NCBI GenBank assembly: GCA_028291305.1
Contig: JAQGII010000461.1
Coordinates: 1-5,366 of the forward strand
DNA from: Caulobacteraceae bacterium
GTDB lineage: Bacteria > Pseudomonadota > Alphaproteobacteria > Caulobacterales > Caulobacteraceae
Direction: 5' to 3'
Length of the DNA: 5,366 bases
Below the pieces are notes generated by a model, which saw nothing but the letters and a program-made list of their open reading frames with translations, was not told the DNA's origin and ran no database searches. Of the stretch, positions 5,261-5,366 are shown one piece after another. Position 1 is the first letter of the stretch. The number at the start of each line of letters is the position of its first letter. A program made the translations under genes and the position numbers.

Positions 5261-5263
5261 ATT

Positions 5264-5292
5264 TTGACCCCGGGGCCGCGCCGCGCTAAGCC
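5264..5292 (+). promoter_or_regulatory. Putative housekeeping promoter for the right-edge gene
   Basis: TTGACC (5264-5269) and GCTAAGCC (5285-5292) are 15 bases apart and match the Caulobacter-type -35 and the GCTA core plus final C of the -10. The start would be near 5298, about 43 nt before the ATG at 5341. It diverges from the hsp20 promoter. Confidence 0.5.
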
Positions 5293-5318
5293 GCTCGGCG
5301 GGCGGACCGAGAGCGGCT
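5289..5318 (+). repeat. Hairpin at the predicted transcript start
   Basis: AGCCGCTCGG (5289-5298) pairs with CCGAG (5307-5311) and CGGCT (5314-5318), leaving an AG bulge and an 8-nt loop. The 10-bp stem begins in the -10 box and covers the likely start site of the plus-strand transcript. It could be an operator-like dyad or a structured 5' mRNA end. There is no T-tract, so it is not a terminator. Confidence 0.35.
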
Positions 5319-5340
5319 GTCGCCGCAGAGGTAGCGATTG

Positions 5341-5366
5341 ATGGACGCTTGGCCCGTGCGCCTTTC
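5341..5366 (+). CDS. Probable start of a gene cut by the right edge
   Basis: ATG at 5341 opens a frame reading MDAWPVRL to the window end. AGAGG (5327-5331) lies nine bases upstream as a fair ribosome-binding site, and a putative promoter stands at 5264-5292. Only eight codons are visible, so the product cannot be identified and another start nearby is possible. Confidence 0.35.

Noticed and set aside
4596..5267. Plus-strand open frame of 223 codons opposite hsp20
   Set aside because: It begins in the loop of the terminator hairpin and lies antisense to a clear Hsp20 gene. No family motif was seen.

Overview
This 5.4 kb, very GC-rich window carries dense, well-spaced bacterial genes. Several putative promoters fit the Caulobacter-type housekeeping pattern (TTGACgS, a 10-14 nt gap, then GCTAnAwC). 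With the protein families present, this suggests the chromosome of an alphaproteobacterium, most likely Caulobacterales (Caulobacter or Phenylobacterium type). That assignment is inferred from composition and motifs; no search was run. No rRNA, tRNA, CRISPR array, insertion sequence or integrase was seen.

Left part (1-1365, minus strand): a small membrane-anchored protein and a KdsD/KpsF arabinose-5-phosphate isomerase overlap by 4 bases and form a two-gene unit. The isomerase begins the pathway to Kdo, the inner-core sugar of lipopolysaccharide. Beyond it, at 1-142, lie an inverted repeat and a putative promoter firing off the left edge. A divergent regulatory region (1366-1554) holds back-to-back putative promoters and a 7-bp inverted repeat.

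Middle part (1555-2914, plus strand): gpmA (2,3-bisphosphoglycerate-dependent phosphoglycerate mutase, glycolysis) overlaps by 4 bases a RibD-like deaminase. The deaminase keeps its zinc site, but its reductase domain is cut down to a short remnant. An intrinsic terminator-like hairpin lies across the last codons of this second gene.

Right-middle (3003-4582, plus strand): a 418-residue pentapeptide-repeat protein appears to be built from two similar modules. An MmcQ/YjbR-family protein follows 8 bases later. A strong hairpin at 4585-4611 separates this pair from the convergent heat-shock gene and has its T-tract on the minus strand.

Right part (4647-5366): an IbpA-type small heat-shock protein is on the minus strand, with a predicted RpoH promoter and a leader of about 100 nt. 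A hairpin in that leader hides the ribosome-binding site, as in ROSE-type RNA thermometers. Divergent from it, a Caulobacter-type promoter points to a plus-strand gene that starts at about 5341 and runs off the right edge. No wholly new system is evident. The best leads are the RibD-like protein with a collapsed reductase domain, the possible RNA thermometer, and the two-module pentapeptide protein paired with YjbR.
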